A stretch of 6,204 nt of DNA. Source: Thermoplasmata archaeon. Its GTDB lineage: Archaea; Thermoplasmatota; Thermoplasmata; UBA184. Location of the stretch: contig JASHYV010000007.1 of NCBI GenBank assembly GCA_030064695.1, positions 1 to 6,204 of the forward strand, written 5' to 3'. The stretch's first letter is position 1. Every line of letters begins with the position of its first letter. A program made the position numbers and the translations under genes. Under the pieces are notes generated by a model that ran no database searches, was not told the origin of the DNA, and saw only the letters and a program-made list of their open reading frames with translations. Positions 5,020-6,204 of this stretch are shown in pieces.

Positions 5020-5883
5020 ATGTGCCGACTCTTCGGCCTGCTCTCCGCGCGACCCGAGTCCCCCGAACCATGGCTCGTGACCCGACCGGCGTCGCTGCTG
5101 GTCCAGTCGAACGTGTCGCCCGACCGCGCCCAGAAGGACGGCTGGGGCGTCGGCTGGTTCACCGACGGGGGCCGGGCCCGTGTGGAGAAGGGCACCGGCG
5201 GGGCCTTCGAGAACGGCGAGCGGGAGCGGTTCCTTAAGGCGGCTCGGGACGCCGACGGGTCCCTGGTGCTGGGACACCTCCGCCACGCGAGCAATCCACT
5301 GCACCTCGACCCGTCCCGGCTGATCGGCCTCCCGAACTCCCAGCCGTTCGAATCCCACACGACCCTCTTCGTGCACAACGGTTCCATCCCCTTCCCGGTC
5401 GAGACGCGTCCGTTCCTGGGCCTCCACGAGCCGAAGATCCAGGGCGTCAACGACAGCGAAGTGCTGTTCTGGCTCCTGGTGCGGAACACCGAGGAGCACC
5501 AGGACCCGTTGGTCGGCTACGTGCGGACGGTGGAGGACCTCTACCGGGTCTGGGAGGCGATGGGCCGTCCCGCGATCCCGCCGTTCTCCGGCCTCAACGT
5601 GCTCTTCAGCCGGGGCCCGGACGAGCTCTATGCGTTCTGCCTCTGGACCGGCGACCACGGCACGGGGCTGCTCGATCCCCGGCGACGGTACTTCGAGATG
5701 GCCTACGAGGTGCTGCCGCATCGCGTCGTCGTCGGCTCTGAACCGTTCGATCGCGAACCGACCTGGCGGTCGCTGGGGAGCGGGTCGTACCTCGCCGCCC
5801 GCCGGCACGACGGGCGGGTCGAGGTGGAGACCGGACGGATCCCGCTCCCGGCGGGCCTCGACCTGAGGCCCCCCGCGACGTAG
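5020..5883 (+). CDS. Class II glutamine amidotransferase (YafJ/EgtC-like)
   Basis: 287-residue protein of the N-terminal nucleophile hydrolase type, which frees ammonia from glutamine or cleaves a related gamma-glutamyl amide. The start MCRLFG makes Cys2 the free N-terminal nucleophile after Met removal, which strongly supports ATG 5020. Other family marks are GWGVGWF (41-47), GHLRHAS (85-91) with the substrate-binding Arg88, FVHNGSI (117-123) with oxyanion Asn120 and Gly121, NDSEVLF (144-150) for the glutamine amino group, and VVVGSEPFD (236-244) late in the domain. The protein is one GATase domain with no synthase partner domain, as in YafJ and EgtC, so the acceptor or amide substrate is unknown. 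No ergothioneine genes are visible. It is transcribed divergently from the Fe-S carriers, probably as a leaderless mRNA, and is followed after 25 nt by an unknown gene that may share its transcript. Confidence 0.9.
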   Translation: MCRLFGLLSARPESPEPWLVTRPASLLVQSNVSPDRAQKDGWGVGWFTDGGRARVEKGTGGAFENGERERFLKAARDADGSLVLGHLRHASNPLHLDPSRLIGLPNSQPFESHTTLFVHNGSIPFPVETRPFLGLHEPKIQGVNDSEVLFWLLVRNTEEHQDPLVGYVRTVEDLYRVWEAMGRPAIPPFSGLNVLFSRGPDELYAFCLWTGDHGTGLLDPRRRYFEMAYEVLPHRVVVGSEPFDREPTWRSLGSGSYLAARRHDGRVEVETGRIPLPAGLDLRPPAT

Positions 5884-5893
5884 GGCGTCCACC

Positions 5894-5900
5894 GGGGGGT
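5894..5900 (+). promoter_or_regulatory. Likely ribosome binding site of the last gene
   Basis: GGGGGGT ends 8 nt before the GTG at 5909 and is near the archaeal GGAGGTG consensus. It favours GTG 5909 over the in-frame ATG at 5921. In a region this GC-rich the match could be chance. Confidence 0.4.
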
Positions 5901-5908
5901 CCCGGGCC

Positions 5909-6204
5909 GTGCCCAGCGAGATGATCTCCGGGCCGGACCTCGGCGGCGGCTACCTGCACCAGCTCTCGCGGGACGCCGAGGGGGACCGCACGACCTTCAC
6001 CTACCACGCCCAGGTCGGCGGCGACGACGCCGGGGGTCCTCCGCTGGGGCCGCTCGACGCCTTCGGGTTCTCGCATCCATCGAACCCGTGCCAGTTCGGC
6101 GGTCCGCGGTGCTGGCACCGTCGGTTCCTGCTGTCGGTCGGAGAGACCCCGCGGGTGCGCCAGGCGTACAACCGGACGCGGTTCGTGATGGAGACGATGC
6201 TCCG
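5909..6204 (+). CDS. Unrecognised protein, N-terminal part, with C-x6-C-W-H motif
   Basis: The frame stays open from GTG 5909 to the window end, giving 98 residues and a split codon; the gene is cut there. I do not recognise the family. The first 50 residues are polar and Gly-rich (LGGGYLHQLSRDAEG, then a strand-like TTFTYHAQVGG). A compact motif follows: SNPCQFGGPRCWHRRF at 58-73, with Cys61, Cys68, Trp69 and His70. A Cys-Cys-His cluster of this kind could bind a metal or a disulfide, but that is inference. Next comes a likely helix, RVRQAYNRTRFVMETML. There is no signal peptide or membrane segment in the visible part. An in-frame ATG at 5921 is the alternative start. It lies 25 nt after the amidotransferase stop on the same strand with no visible promoter between, so co-transcription is likely. 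Normal GC-rich codon use and a sensible composition argue that it is a real gene. Confidence 0.65.
   Translation, partial: MPSEMISGPDLGGGYLHQLSRDAEGDRTTFTYHAQVGGDDAGGPPLGPLDAFGFSHPSNPCQFGGPRCWHRRFLLSVGETPRVRQAYNRTRFVMETML

Noticed and set aside
3860..5080. Long + strand frame opposite both Fe-S carrier genes
   Set aside because: It crosses two well-supported minus-strand genes and their promoters and has an Arg/Ala/Gly-rich composition with no motif.
4990..5892. Minus-strand open frame opposite the amidotransferase
   Set aside because: The + strand protein has all catalytic motifs of its family; the antisense product has none and is His/Glu/Arg/Pro-rich.

Overview
The window (6,204 bp, very GC-rich) most probably comes from an archaeon. 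The evidence is a set of archaeal-style TATA elements 25-32 nt upstream of starts, two genes that look leaderless (a CCTTATC box about 31-32 nt before the start codon, with no ribosome binding site between), a tRNA without encoded CCA that has its own TATA-like element, and compact gene packing. A high-GC Thermoplasmatota-type lineage is a guess from overall character; the window has no phylogenetic marker that settles it.

Left part, + strand (1-2591): the end of a metal-uptake ABC operon. It holds the C-terminal tail of a ZnuA-like substrate-binding protein (cut by the window edge), a ZnuC-like ATPase, and an ABC-3 (ZnuB/MntB-type) permease. Genes are 6 nt apart or overlap by ATGA. The permease is unusual: after a normal-length ABC-3 domain it carries about 210 extra residues with roughly five more predicted membrane helices.

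Middle (2592-4903): a CAT-anticodon tRNA on the + strand (2673-2748) meets, tail to tail, a minus-strand threonine-synthase-like PLP enzyme. The stop codon of that enzyme lies inside the tRNA anticodon loop, so the two genes overlap by 41 bp on opposite strands. Upstream of the PLP gene, also on the minus strand, are two tandem A-type (IscA/HesB) iron-sulfur carrier proteins. The first is canonical. The second is a paralogue in which a Gly/Cys/His-rich stretch replaces the first cysteine loop and a second Gly/Cys tail ends the protein, giving eight cysteines in four CGC pairs. This is the most unusual protein in the window.

Right part, + strand (4904-6204): a 116-bp divergent promoter region, a class II (Ntn-type) glutamine amidotransferase of the YafJ/EgtC-like group, and, 25 nt later, the start of an unrecognised protein with a Cys-x6-Cys-Trp-His motif that runs off the window. 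The metal importer and the Fe-S carriers share a loose theme of metal supply, but the window does not show that the clusters work together. No CRISPR array, insertion sequence, phage gene or defence system is visible.
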